Shown here piece after piece: positions 8,519-17,893 of a stretch of DNA of 64,000 bases. Location: NCBI RefSeq assembly GCF_014199305.1, contig NZ_JACIJK010000014.1, positions 1-64,000 on the forward strand, read 5' to 3'. Both the position numbers and the translations under genes were made by a program. This stretch comes from Sphingomonas aerophila (GTDB taxonomy: Bacteria > Pseudomonadota > Alphaproteobacteria > Sphingomonadales > Sphingomonadaceae). How positions within the stretch are numbered: position 1 is the stretch's first letter; every line of letters starts with the position of its first letter. Below the pieces are notes generated by a model. The model saw only the letters and a program-made list of their open reading frames with translations. It did no database searches and was not told the DNA's origin.

Positions 8519-10107
8519 TCGATCGCCGCTTCTTTCTCGCTGGATCGGCAGCGCTCGCCGCCTCGGGACCGCTGCGGGCCGCACAGCAGGCGAGCGAGCC
8601 GACCACGGGCAGCGTCGTGTCGGACGCCCCCGTGTTCCGCACCGGCAATGCGCGTTGGCAGGCGGCTTATGACAAGGCGCTGGACGTGCTGGCCCGCAAC
8701 GTGCGGATCATGCCCTATGTCAGCAAGCCAGTGCTGATCGAAGGGTCCGTCTATCGCGGCGTCTGGCAGGAGTGTGGCCCACACGAAGCCCTGCTTTACC
8801 GTCATTGGCGACCCGATGTGGCGGTGAACAGTCACATGACCTTCTTCGACCTGCAACGCGCCGACGGCCAGCTGCCCGCAAACAACAAGGAGACCGAAAC
8901 CGGCTTCGGCCAAATCCAAATGGTGGTGCCGATCGCCGCCACCGCGTGGGACCTGGCGCGCGCCACCGGCGACGAGGCGCTGCTCCACGCAGCCTATTCC
9001 GCCTGTTCCGCCTGGGACGCCTGGCTGATGCGGTACCGCAACACGCTCGGCACCGGGTTGGTTGAGGGCTTCTGCACCTACGACACCGGCCACGACAACA
9101 GCCCGCGCTGGGCTGGACTGCCCAACCAATGCCCAAACAAGAACGCCAAGCAGCACCATGCGATCGCCAGCCTACCCCGGCTCTGCCCGGACCTGTCAGC
9201 GACGGTCTACGGTGCCCGGCGGGCGCTGGCGGCAATGGCGCGCGCACTCGGCAAAGGTGCCGAGGCGGACCGGTGGGAGGACCAGGCGAGCGCGATCCGT
9301 CGCACGATCCTGGCGCGGCTCTGGTCCGAAGGGGATGCCGCCTTTTACGACCGTGACGCGACGGGACAGTTCGTGCGCGTCCGTGGCGACGTGCTGACCC
9401 GCATGTGCGGGGAACATGTGCCGGACCAGGCAATGTTCAACGCGATGTGGCGGCATCAGCTGGGCGACCCGGCCGCCTTCTGGACCCGCTTCCCCCTCCC
9501 CTCCATCGCCGCGAACGACCCCGCGTTTGTCCGGCCCATCCCCGCCAACAGCTGGGGCGGTGCATCTCAGGCACTGACCGCGATGCGGGCGGGACGATGG
9601 TTCGACCGTTACGGCCGCTCCGCGGAGTTCGGCCACATGATGACCCGCTGGTGCGAGGCGATCATGGCCGACATGACCTTTCGCCAGCAAATCGACCCGA
9701 GCACCGGCGTGTTCACAGGCGGCGAGGACCGGCCGGACTATTCGCCCTGCGCGCTGGTGATGGTCGAAAACAGCTGGCGCCTCGTGGGCATGACGGAGGA
9801 AGATGACGTCATTCATTGGAACATCCGTCCTCGCCACCTCGCGGCTCGAGAGGCGTCCCTGTCGCGCCGAACAGGAAAAGGCGGTCGTGCAGCGATGCAC
9901 TATAGGGAAGATGCCGCTGAATTGAGCATCAATGGACGTGCTCTGGCGCGTGTCACGGGCCATGCCCGGCTCGTCACCGACGTTACCGGCCATCCCGTGC
10001 AGCTGGTCGGCATCGAGCGCGGGACGGAGCGGGTCACGGTTCAATTGGCCGACTCCGCGCCGCGCACCTTCCGCCTGCGGCCGAACAAGCATGTTCCGCT
10101 TAACTAA
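8515..10107 (+). CDS. Periplasmic (alpha/alpha)-barrel glycosidase-like protein
   Basis: 530 residues from the ATG in the ATGA overlap with the GH43 gene. The leader MIDRRFFLAGSAALAASG looks like a Tat signal. The body resembles MGH1/GH63-like (alpha/alpha)6 toroids: GVWQECGPHEALLYRHWRPD, NNKETETGFGQIQM, GFCTYDTGHDNSPRW, then PLPSIAANDPAFVRPIPANSWGG and a short C-terminal beta domain. Acidic residues sit where inverting toroid hydrolases hold them, but I could not match it to a numbered GH family with confidence. Its place between GH43 and a uronate-type transporter argues for action on the same rhamnose-containing glycan. A role as a debranching or glucosidase-type enzyme is possible. Confidence 0.65.
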   Translation: MIDRRFFLAGSAALAASGPLRAAQQASEPTTGSVVSDAPVFRTGNARWQAAYDKALDVLARNVRIMPYVSKPVLIEGSVYRGVWQECGPHEALLYRHWRPDVAVNSHMTFFDLQRADGQLPANNKETETGFGQIQMVVPIAATAWDLARATGDEALLHAAYSACSAWDAWLMRYRNTLGTGLVEGFCTYDTGHDNSPRWAGLPNQCPNKNAKQHHAIASLPRLCPDLSATVYGARRALAAMARALGKGAEADRWEDQASAIRRTILARLWSEGDAAFYDRDATGQFVRVRGDVLTRMCGEHVPDQAMFNAMWRHQLGDPAAFWTRFPLPSIAANDPAFVRPIPANSWGGASQALTAMRAGRWFDRYGRSAEFGHMMTRWCEAIMADMTFRQQIDPSTGVFTGGEDRPDYSPCALVMVENSWRLVGMTEEDDVIHWNIRPRHLAAREASLSRRTGKGGRAAMHYREDAAELSINGRALARVTGHARLVTDVTGHPVQLVGIERGTERVTVQLADSAPRTFRLRPNKHVPLN

Positions 10108-10120
10108 TGGTCCCGCTGGC

Positions 10121-11422
10121 ATGAAGGATGGAAAGGGCGAGAGCCCTGCGGCGAACACGTTGGCCGCCACGACGCGCATGGGCCGATACCGCTGGACGGT
10201 CTGCGCCCTGTTGTTCGCGGCGACCGCGATCAACTATGTCGATCGGCAGATGATCGGCGTGTTGAAGCCGACGCTGAAGAATGAGTTTGGCTGGTCCGAA
10301 GGGGATTTCGCCACGATCATCTTCTGGTTCCAGCTTGCCTATGCAGTCGGTTATGTCGGCTTCGGGCGGATCGTCGACGTGATCGGCGCACGCGCCGGCT
10401 ACACCGTTGCGATCCTGATCTGGACGGTCAGTCACATGGCCCATGGTCTCGCGACGAGCATAACCAGCTTCGCCCTGGCACGCGCCGGATTGGGAGTTGG
10501 TGAAGCAGGCAACTTCCCCGCGGGCATCAAGGCCGTGACCGACTGGTTCCCTCAGCGCGAGCGAGCCTATGCCATCGGACTGTTCAACGCGGGTGCCAAC
10601 ATCGGGGCAATTGTAACCCCCCTGCTGGTCCCGTTCCTGGTCCTGGCCTTCAACTGGCGCGTCGCTTTCTACCTGACCGGGGTATTCGGCCTGTTGTGGC
10701 TGGTGGCCTGGCGCATTCTCTATCGGCATCCCGACGAGCACCCGCATGTTTCGGCGGCAGAGCTCGTCCATATTCGCCAGGATCCGCCTGACGATGTCCA
10801 GACACTATCCTGGGCGAGGGTCGCCACCTATCGCGAGACATGGGCTTACGCACTGGGCAAGTTCTTCATCGACCCGATCTGGTGGTTCTTCCTCTTCTGG
10901 CTTCCCGGCTACCTGTTCGAGCGATACGACATGGACCTGAAGACCTTCGGTCTTCCGCTCGCTGCCATATACCTCATCTCTGATGTGGGCAGCATCGCTG
11001 GCGGGTGGCTTTCGTCCCGACTGATCGCAAGTGGGTACACCTGCAACGTGGCGCGAAAGGTCACCATGCTTCTCTGCGCGGTTTGCGTCCTTCCCATCTT
11101 CTTTGCGCAGAGCATCGGCAGCGTGTGGGGCGCGGTAGCCGTGATCGGACTGGCCACGGCCGCACACCAGGCCTTCTCCGCCAACCTTTATGCACTGCCC
11201 TCCGATATCTTCCCGCGCAGCGCCGTGGGGTCGGTGATAGGGATCGGAGGCACTGTGGGCGCGATCGGCGGCATGGGGATGGCCCTGTTCACGGGCCACG
11301 TTCTGGATGTGACGGGCAACAACTATTCGGTCCTTTTCGCCATCGCAGGCAGCGCTTACTTTCTCGCCTTGCTTGTGGTTCATCTGCTTTCTCCGCGGTT
11401 GTCACGCGTGCGCGCCCGGTGA
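10121..11422 (+). CDS. MFS transporter, hexuronate (ACS/ExuT-like) type
   Basis: About 433 residues with twelve predicted membrane segments. AINYVDRQMIGVLKPTLKNEFGWSE in segment 1 and the following loop, and GLGVGEAGNFPAGIKAVTDWFPQRERA after segment 4, are typical of anion:cation symporters such as ExuT and DgoT that carry hexuronates and sugar acids. The start is uncertain: ATG 10091 overlaps the previous gene, ATG 10121 is chosen, and ATG 10178 would also keep the whole membrane domain. It closes the rhamnose operon. RhaT already handles rhamnose, so this permease probably imports a sugar acid released from the same polymer. It is a close paralogue of the transporter at 47208-48494. Confidence 0.8.
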   Translation: MKDGKGESPAANTLAATTRMGRYRWTVCALLFAATAINYVDRQMIGVLKPTLKNEFGWSEGDFATIIFWFQLAYAVGYVGFGRIVDVIGARAGYTVAILIWTVSHMAHGLATSITSFALARAGLGVGEAGNFPAGIKAVTDWFPQRERAYAIGLFNAGANIGAIVTPLLVPFLVLAFNWRVAFYLTGVFGLLWLVAWRILYRHPDEHPHVSAAELVHIRQDPPDDVQTLSWARVATYRETWAYALGKFFIDPIWWFFLFWLPGYLFERYDMDLKTFGLPLAAIYLISDVGSIAGGWLSSRLIASGYTCNVARKVTMLLCAVCVLPIFFAQSIGSVWGAVAVIGLATAAHQAFSANLYALPSDIFPRSAVGSVIGIGGTVGAIGGMGMALFTGHVLDVTGNNYSVLFAIAGSAYFLALLVVHLLSPRLSRVRAR

Positions 11423-11924
11423 GCGGTAGATAGAGCGACGGCTTACCTCGGATCGGTTCGCTTCCCGCCTCTGGCGGCCGTCTCGCGAAGCTATTTGACG
11501 CCGGTGATCTGAAGGGTCGAGAACCGGAGCCTGTAATCGGACCAGCACTCGGCCAGTGCTTCGGCCACAAGTCCCTGGTAGGCTGAGGAGCATCGTTGGC
11601 GAGGTCGTCCTGCGAACCACCCATCGCATTCAGCATCCACGAAACGAGTAATAGAGCTTGGTCCTGTGACATGCGGCAGGAATATGCTGGCACGGCGGTT
11701 GGCCCAAGCAGCCACCTGATTAGCCGCCCGTCTGCTATTCACCCACATGGCGCGTTCGAGGCCTCGCCCCGCATCGATCAGATCGGCTCAACGTTCTCGA
11801 TGAAATCAGGCAATCATTTGGAGGTTCGAGGTGAGCCCGTCCTGACCGACGGTCCTGAATGGACGAACCGGCGCTGCGCTTGGCCCGGTTTGACGGCGGC
11901 TGGTCGGACGGTCATCTAACTTCG
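11423..11924. other. Intergenic stretch without a convincing gene
   Basis: About 500 bp between the rhamnose operon and the DUF885 gene. Short open frames exist on both strands. The best is an 85-codon leftward frame at 11491-11748 with a Cys-containing CDGWFAGRPRQRC segment, but it has no clear ribosome binding site or recognisable domain. I see no strong hairpin terminator after the transporter gene. It may hold the DUF885 promoter or a decayed gene. Confidence 0.4.
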
Positions 11925-13751
11925 ATGACATGCCATATTTCCCGCCGAGAAACCCTGGTCGGACTAGTCGCCATGAGCGCAGCCGCGGGGGCGGATGGTG
12001 TTGTTCGCGCAGGGGACGCGGCGACCCTGCTCGATCGCCTGTCGTGGGGCTTGCTAGAGCTCGGACCCGAGCGCGCGACCTCGCTCGGTGTCGATACTGG
12101 CGCACATGCAAATCTTCGCCGAACGCTGGAAGATCGCTCTCCCGAGGGCGTGGCGGCTCGCAGGCGGTTCCTGACCAAAGCGTTGGCAGATCTGGCGCGG
12201 CTTCCGCGCACGGGCCTCGATCCTGCAGTCCTCACCAGCTTGGCAGTAACCGAGAGTGCGTTTCGGACCGCGCTTGATGGTATGGCGCTGCCCTACGGTG
12301 TCGCTACGATCGGCGACTGGCGCAACACTCCCTATGCCGTCATTCAGAACGTCGGCTCCTGGCTGGACGTGCCCCAGATGCTCGATGGCGACCAGCCGGT
12401 GCGAGACGCCGCCGATGCCGAGGCTTACCTCGTACGCCTCGCCGGGACCTCACAGCAACTCGATGGCGAGACGGCGCGCATCCGCCTTGCTCGCGAGCAG
12501 GGGTTGGTGCCCCCCTCCTTCCTGCTCGACAAGACGATCACAGGAATGACGCAGACCATCGCCAACGCAGCGAAGGTGGACGGTCCCTTTGTCGGACCGT
12601 TCGCACGCAAGGCGGCGACTATTCACGGGGATTGGACCGCGCGCGCGACGCGGATCGTCACCGCCGCCATCGTGCCGGCGCTCCAACGGCAGCTCGCCGA
12701 GTTGCGAGCGGAACGAGCGACAGCGACCGACGCGGCCGGGATGGCGACGCGGCCGCATGGTCCGGAATGGTACGCCTGGGGCTTGCGCGCGGGCACCACC
12801 ACTCGGCGGAGCGCCGCCGATCTCCATGCCGCCGGTCGCGCGAGGCTGTTTGAGCTGCAAGCGCAAATGGATGCGATCCTCCGCCGTGAGGGGCTGACGC
12901 AGGGCAGCGTCGCAGAACGCGCGATCGCGTATCAACGCCGCCCCGGAATCGGATTTACTGGTGGGGACGATGGCCGCAGACAGATCGTTGCTTATATGCA
13001 GGGCCGTATCGACGCGATCCGCCCGCGCCTGCCAAACGCATTTCGCCGTTCGGTCCGGGGCAACCTCGAGATTCGGCGCATGCCCCTCGCGCAGGAGCCT
13101 GGGGCGCCCGCGGCCTATGGCGGCCCTGGCACGATCGACGGGAAGGTGCCGGGCAAGATCTGGGTCAATCTGGGCGATCCCTCCATCCACAACCGGGTGA
13201 CCATCCCCGACCTGGTCTTTCACGAAGGTATTCCGGGCCATGTCTGGCAGGGCGAATACGCGCAGCAGCTACCGCTGATCCGCTCCATCCTGGCCTTCAA
13301 CGCCTATTCCGAAGGTTGGGCACTTTACGCCGAGCAGCTTGCGGACGAGCTTGGCCTTTATGACGGAGATCCCGCCGGCCGGCTCGGCTACCTTATGGGC
13401 CTTGCCTGGCGGGCGGTGAGACTGATCGTCGACACCGGCATTCATGCAATGAGCTGGACGCGCGAGCAGGCGCTGGCAGAGTTCATCGCCGCCACTGGCC
13501 TACCGCGCCCAAATGCCGAAAGCGAGGTTGATCGCTACTGCGCCTGGCCGGGCCAGGCGTGCGGCTATGAGGTTGGCCGTGCCGAAATCGTCGCGCAGCG
13601 GGCCCGTGCACGGGCGGCGCTTGGGTCCCGCTACGACCTGCGCGACTTCGATCAGGCGGTGGTCGATGGGGGCAACGTCCCGCTCGACGTGCTGACAGGC
13701 AACGTGTCGCGATATGTCGAGCAGGTTCGCGCAGGAGCGCGCGCTTCATAG
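11925..13751 (+). CDS. DUF885 family putative zinc peptidase, exported
   Basis: 608 residues from ATG 11925, where a leader with SRRETLVGLVAMSAAAG looks like a Tat signal; the longer open frame adds residues that do not resemble a leader. The family signature HEGIPGHVWQGEY (an HExxxxH-type zinc site) lies around residue 430, followed by NAYSEGWALYAEQLADELG with the third-ligand Glu. The C-terminal part has GLPRPNAESEVDRYCAWPGQACGYEVG, also typical of DUF885. It is presumably a periplasmic metallopeptidase of unknown substrate, and it stands alone. A single-domain layout of about 600 residues is normal for the family. Confidence 0.82.
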   Translation: MTCHISRRETLVGLVAMSAAAGADGVVRAGDAATLLDRLSWGLLELGPERATSLGVDTGAHANLRRTLEDRSPEGVAARRRFLTKALADLARLPRTGLDPAVLTSLAVTESAFRTALDGMALPYGVATIGDWRNTPYAVIQNVGSWLDVPQMLDGDQPVRDAADAEAYLVRLAGTSQQLDGETARIRLAREQGLVPPSFLLDKTITGMTQTIANAAKVDGPFVGPFARKAATIHGDWTARATRIVTAAIVPALQRQLAELRAERATATDAAGMATRPHGPEWYAWGLRAGTTTRRSAADLHAAGRARLFELQAQMDAILRREGLTQGSVAERAIAYQRRPGIGFTGGDDGRRQIVAYMQGRIDAIRPRLPNAFRRSVRGNLEIRRMPLAQEPGAPAAYGGPGTIDGKVPGKIWVNLGDPSIHNRVTIPDLVFHEGIPGHVWQGEYAQQLPLIRSILAFNAYSEGWALYAEQLADELGLYDGDPAGRLGYLMGLAWRAVRLIVDTGIHAMSWTREQALAEFIAATGLPRPNAESEVDRYCAWPGQACGYEVGRAEIVAQRARARAALGSRYDLRDFDQAVVDGGNVPLDVLTGNVSRYVEQVRAGARAS

Positions 13752-14194
13752 CGACCATCTGGCGACGGACCTATTTGGGTCAAGAACCTCAGCCGGAAAC
13801 CCACAAGCGACGGTGCCATCAGAGCGGGGGCTGGATCATGTTGCCCATTCATTGGTCGGCAGGGGCGACACAAGCGTTTCAAGTCATGCGTCCAAGCTCG
13901 CAGCATCTGAGCGATGGCTCAGCGACCGACAGACATGTTGTGCGTGGGACGTTTGGGGCGCGGCCATTACTGCGGAGTGGCGACTCTCGGCAGGCGATCG
14001 ATCGTCATCCGCGAGACAGGCCCCCGCTCGATCCTTCCCACCGACCCGATCCTTCCCACCGAAGAGAGTGCGATGCCGGCAAAGGCCGTCGGCGGGTATC
14101 CGAGTTGCCCGACCCTCAGAAACAGGCAGATGAGCCTTCCACCATCAGACCCAGCCGCTGCCTGTTCCTTACCTCGTGACACTACCGCGCCGGC
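13752..14194. repeat. Intergenic stretch with a short tandem direct repeat
   Basis: 443 bp between the convergent DUF885 and LLM monooxygenase genes, with no supported gene. It contains two copies of CGATCCTTCCCACCGA, at 14029-14044 and 14047-14062, separated by 2 bp (period 18). The open frames crossing the stretch are Arg/Pro/Ser-rich and look random. No T-rich terminator is visible. Confidence 0.45.
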
Positions 14195-15259
14195 TCACCC
14201 ATTCGCGTGCACCACCGCGCCGTCGCCCCGAACGACCTGGCTGTTCTGCCAGCCCAACGCCGGGGCAACATGGGTGAGAATGCTCTCTATCACATGGGTA
14301 TCATAATCCACGCCCAGCTGGTTGGGCACGGTCAGCAAGAGCGTGTCGGCCTCCGCGATCGCCTCATCCGCGAGCAGTTGTTTGATGAGTTGGTCCGGCT
14401 CCGCAGCATAGGATCGTCCGAAAATCGCGCGCATGTCGTCGAGGATGCCAACCTGATCCTGACTGTCGCCCCGCCCGAAATAGGCGCGGTCAGTGTCGTT
14501 CGTGAGGGCAAAGATCGAACGCGAGACCGAAACGCGCGGGGTACGCGCGTGCCCCGCATCATCCCACGCCTTGCGGTAGGCACGGATCTGCTTTGCCTGC
14601 TGAACGTGGAAAGGTTCGCCCGTCTCGTCCGCCTTCAGGGTCGAACTCTGCAAGTTCATGCCCTGCTGCGCTGCCCAGACCGCCGTGCCGTTGGAGGCCG
14701 ACCCCCACCAGACGCGCTCGCGCAAGCCCGCTGAATACGGCTCGATGCGGAGCAGCCCGGGCGGGTTGGCAAACATCGGACGCGGGTTTGGCTTGGCGAA
14801 GCCCTCGCCTTTCAGCAGCTCGAGAAAGGTTTCGGCATGTCGGCGGCCCATGTCCGCGTCACTCTCGCCGTCGGCGGGCGCATAGCCGAAGTGCCGCCAG
14901 CCCTCGATCACCTGCTCGGGCGACCCCCGGCTCAGGCCCAGCTGCAGCCGTCCGCCGCTGATGAGATCTGCAGACCCCGCGTCTTCCACCATGTAGAACG
15001 GGTTCTCGTACCGCATGTCTATGACGCCGGTGCCGATCTCGATGCGGCTCGTCTTCGCGCCGACAGCGGCCAGCAGCGGGAAGGGTGAGGCCAGTTGGCG
15101 TGCGAAGTGGTGGACACGGAAATAGGCGCCATCCGCGCCAAGCTCCTCGGCCGCAACGGCCAGGTCGATCGATTGGAGCAGGACGTCAGAGGCAGAGCGC
15201 GTCGCCGAGCCCCGAGCGTCTGACCAGTGGCCGAACGACAAAAAGCCAATCTTCTTCAT
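14195..15259 (-). CDS. LLM-class flavin-dependent oxidoreductase
   Basis: A 354-residue luciferase-like monooxygenase fold. The N-terminus MKKIGFLSFGHW, AEELGADGAYFRVHHFARQ, IEIGTGVIDMRYENPFYMVEDAG and LGLSRGSPEQVIEGW are typical of the bacterial luciferase-like TIM barrel that uses reduced flavin. A GGGAGG site precedes the ATG. It has no co-directional partner and no flavin reductase nearby, so the substrate is unknown. Many members of this size are annotated only as putative FMNH2-dependent monooxygenases. Confidence 0.85.
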   Translation of the reverse strand: MKKIGFLSFGHWSDARGSATRSASDVLLQSIDLAVAAEELGADGAYFRVHHFARQLASPFPLLAAVGAKTSRIEIGTGVIDMRYENPFYMVEDAGSADLISGGRLQLGLSRGSPEQVIEGWRHFGYAPADGESDADMGRRHAETFLELLKGEGFAKPNPRPMFANPPGLLRIEPYSAGLRERVWWGSASNGTAVWAAQQGMNLQSSTLKADETGEPFHVQQAKQIRAYRKAWDDAGHARTPRVSVSRSIFALTNDTDRAYFGRGDSQDQVGILDDMRAIFGRSYAAEPDQLIKQLLADEAIAEADTLLLTVPNQLGVDYDTHVIESILTHVAPALGWQNSQVVRGDGAVVHANG

Positions 15260-15523
15260 GTGCGGCCTCCCGAACCAATCGGAGCAACACGTGGTTGGCT
15301 CATGGTGCGGTCACAAGGTCAGCTTTGGCATCTCACCGTTTCCGGGCAGCTGCAATGCGGGACGCCACAGGACGCCTTTCTCCTTGCCGACCTCAGTCGT
15401 CCTTTCATCCCGACCCTGGGGCGCCCACCACCTGAGCAGAGCGGCGGTTGCGTGCCGATGCACCGTGGATTGACGACCGTCACGGCATGAGCTTCGTTGG
15501 GCAGCATGCAGCTTTGCGAGGAC

Positions 15524-16339
15524 ATGATGGCGTACCCGATTGACCGACGTTCGCTGATGGCCGGTGCCGCTCTCGGCAGCATTACGCTGTTAAGCACGGA
15601 GGCGGAGGCTCAGCCGCATGCCGCGGCAGCAACCCCCGAGATTTACGAGCTTCGCACCTACCATCTGGTCAACGGCCCGATGAAGGAGCGCCTGGACGCT
15701 TATCTGAAGGACGCGTTCCTCCCGGCCGCGCGCCGTGCGGGCTGCGGACCCGTGGGAGCGTTCACCGTCGCGATCGGAGCTGGAGCCCCGAGCGTTGTTG
15801 TTCTGGTTCCCTATCCCTCGATCGCCGACTACGCTGCCCTGTCTGGAAAGCTCAGCGCTGACCCGAGCTATGCCAGGGCGGCCGCACCGTTTCTCGAGTC
15901 CAAACCGGAAGGGCCGCCTTACGTTTCACTGGACGTGAAGCTCATGCGCGCGTTCCCGCACTTCCCCCGCCTTGAGCTTCCAGGCGTCGCGGGCAGTGCC
16001 AAGTCGCGCATCTTCGAGTTGAGAACATATTACAGTCCTAGCGAGAAAGCGGGAACGACGAAGATTGGAATGTTCGACACCGGAGGGGAGGTCGACATAT
16101 TCCGCCGCACCGGCCTTACGCCAGTCTTCTTCGCGAAGGATCTGACGGGGCCTCGCCTGCCAAGCCTGACCTATCTGCTGACGTTCCCGGATCTTGCGAC
16201 TCGTGAACGGAGCTGGAGCAGGTTCGGTGCAGATCCAGACTGGCGCCGGCTGAGCGAAACGCCGGGCCTGACCAATAGCGAGATCATCACAGGAATAGAC
16301 AATCAAATCCTGAGTCCAACGCCTTATTCACAGATCTGA
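15524..16339 (+). CDS. NIPSNAP family protein with export signal
   Basis: About 271 residues from the ATG pair at 15524/15527, preceded by GAGGA; a TTG at 15497 would add nine residues. The leader YPIDRRSLMAGAALGSITLL has a Tat-like twin Arg, followed by an Ala-rich cleavage region. Two ferredoxin-like NIPSNAP repeats follow, each opened by a similar motif: EIYELRTYHLVNGPMKERL near residue 40 and RIFELRTYYSPSEKAGT near residue 165. The family is poorly understood; some members act as dabb-like stress or ring-cleavage-associated proteins. It has no obvious operon partner. Its 5' neighbour is the divergent LLM monooxygenase gene. Confidence 0.8.
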   Translation: MMAYPIDRRSLMAGAALGSITLLSTEAEAQPHAAAATPEIYELRTYHLVNGPMKERLDAYLKDAFLPAARRAGCGPVGAFTVAIGAGAPSVVVLVPYPSIADYAALSGKLSADPSYARAAAPFLESKPEGPPYVSLDVKLMRAFPHFPRLELPGVAGSAKSRIFELRTYYSPSEKAGTTKIGMFDTGGEVDIFRRTGLTPVFFAKDLTGPRLPSLTYLLTFPDLATRERSWSRFGADPDWRRLSETPGLTNSEIITGIDNQILSPTPYSQI

Positions 16340-16542
16340 GCGATCGAATGCGGGTTCGCAGCGTCGAAGCACGAGCTTTGGCGTGTTCGCAAGGTTGCCG
16401 CCCGTCGCATGCGGGTGCCTCACGCAGAACCGAACGGTTTCCGCGTGGAACATGGCGCAGGCGCGCGCAGTGCATTTCGACTGGCGATGAGATTCTTGAG
16501 ATTGTCGCAGCGAAAGCCTGTTTGCGCGACGAACCCTTCTCT

Positions 16543-17784
16543 TCAAGCGGCCGCTGCATTCCGTTCTGTCAGGAAAAGAAGAAAGGCCGTTGCGACCAGT
16601 CCGGCGCCTACGGAAGCCGTTGCGGTCCATCCTCCCTGATCGAAACTCAGAGTGGCGAGCGTCGAGCCGAGCGCTCCGGCAAGAAAGACGACCGTCATGT
16701 AGACCGCGTTGATGCGTCCGCGGGCATCGGGCGCGATCGAGAACAGTATGCGCTGGCCGAGCACCTGGTTCATCTGGGTCGCCGCATCGAGGAGCACCGC
16801 CGCTGCACCCAGCACGATCAATGCGTGCGCGACCGCTGCCCAGCCGGCGATCAGGAAGGCGATGGTTGCCGACGCGAGCGCCACCGCTGTCCCAACCCTG
16901 ACATGCCCCCGATCGCCGAGCCGCCCGGCAACAGGAGCGGCGAGAGCACCGCCCGCTCCGGCGAGCGCGAACAGCGCGATGCCCCCCTGCCCCAAGCCGA
17001 AGCGGCTGGCGAGAAGCAGCGGTATGGCCGTCCAGAAAAGATTAAACGAAGCGAAGAGCAGCGCCTGGTAAGCGGTCCTGCGCCGGATGGCCGGTGTACT
17101 GGCGAGCATCGAAAGGCCCGACAGCAGAAGCTGGCCATAGCGCAATCCGGGCTTGGGCCGTCGTTCCGGAACGATGCGCGCGAGCACAACCGCCAGCACC
17201 GCCATCATGATCGCAGACAAGCCGAAGATCGCACGCCAGCCCGCCACTGCAGCAAGACCGTTCGCCACGGGACGGGCAAGCATGATGCCGGTGATCAGGC
17301 CGCCCATGATGTTGCCCACTACCCTGCCCCGGCTCTGGTCAGGGGCAAGGTGCGCGGCAAGCGGCACCATGATTTGGGCGCCCACCGAGCAGAAGCCGGT
17401 CATGAACGAGAACAGGAGGAAGCTCGCCGGTCCTCCCGCCATCCAGGTGCCGAACTGTCCCATGCAGGCGCCGCTCGTCAGCAGCAGGATCAGGCGCTTG
17501 TTCTCGACGCGATCGGCGAGCGAGACAACGAAGAACAAGCCCGCGCCATAGCCCAATTGGATGGAGGTGACGACGAGACCCGCCACCCCGCCGTGCAAGC
17601 CCAATGCCGGCGCGATCTCACCGATCAATGCCTGGGTATAGTACGTGTTCGCCACCAACAGTCCGCAGGCGAGAGAGAACATGGCGGTAAGGCCCGGGGT
17701 GATCCCCCCGGAATGCGCTTGTCTGGTCATCGCCGTCGCATACGGCGTCACATCCGATGCGTCGCCTGAGTTATCGCCGTCCAT
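16543..17784 (-). CDS. MFS transporter (YnfM/arabinose-efflux-like)
   Basis: About 413 residues from ATG 17782-17784, with twelve hydrophobic segments. LVANTYYTQALIGEIAPALGL near the first segment and SLADRVENKRLILLLTSG in the first cytoplasmic loop match the drug/sugar efflux branch often labelled YnfM-like. A longer frame reaches 17862 but its extra residues look non-coding, and ATG 17730 is another candidate. No regulator or partner gene is adjacent. Substrate unknown. Confidence 0.8.
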   Translation of the reverse strand: MDGDNSGDASDVTPYATAMTRQAHSGGITPGLTAMFSLACGLLVANTYYTQALIGEIAPALGLHGGVAGLVVTSIQLGYGAGLFFVVSLADRVENKRLILLLTSGACMGQFGTWMAGGPASFLLFSFMTGFCSVGAQIMVPLAAHLAPDQSRGRVVGNIMGGLITGIMLARPVANGLAAVAGWRAIFGLSAIMMAVLAVVLARIVPERRPKPGLRYGQLLLSGLSMLASTPAIRRRTAYQALLFASFNLFWTAIPLLLASRFGLGQGGIALFALAGAGGALAAPVAGRLGDRGHVRVGTAVALASATIAFLIAGWAAVAHALIVLGAAAVLLDAATQMNQVLGQRILFSIAPDARGRINAVYMTVVFLAGALGSTLATLSFDQGGWTATASVGAGLVATAFLLFLTERNAAAA

Positions 17785-17893
17785 GCGGCTTGCTTTCAGC
17801 CCGGATTTGACAGCCCAAGCGTTCTCGACGCCTGCCCGGGCTCTGGAACTCGGCCCGTTCACAGCGGAGGACGTGAGGAGCTGGTCGAACCCG

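Noticed and set aside
1..11422. Classical phosphorylative rhamnose pathway
   Set aside because: No rhamnose isomerase, rhamnulose kinase or rhamnulose-phosphate aldolase gene is present; dehydrogenase, lactonase and dehydratase are present instead.
11491..11748. Leftward 85-codon frame as a gene
   Set aside because: No ribosome binding site, no recognisable motif and no partner; kept only as a remark on the intergenic stretch.
14029..14062. CRISPR-like repeat
   Set aside because: Only two copies with a 2-bp separation and no cas genes.
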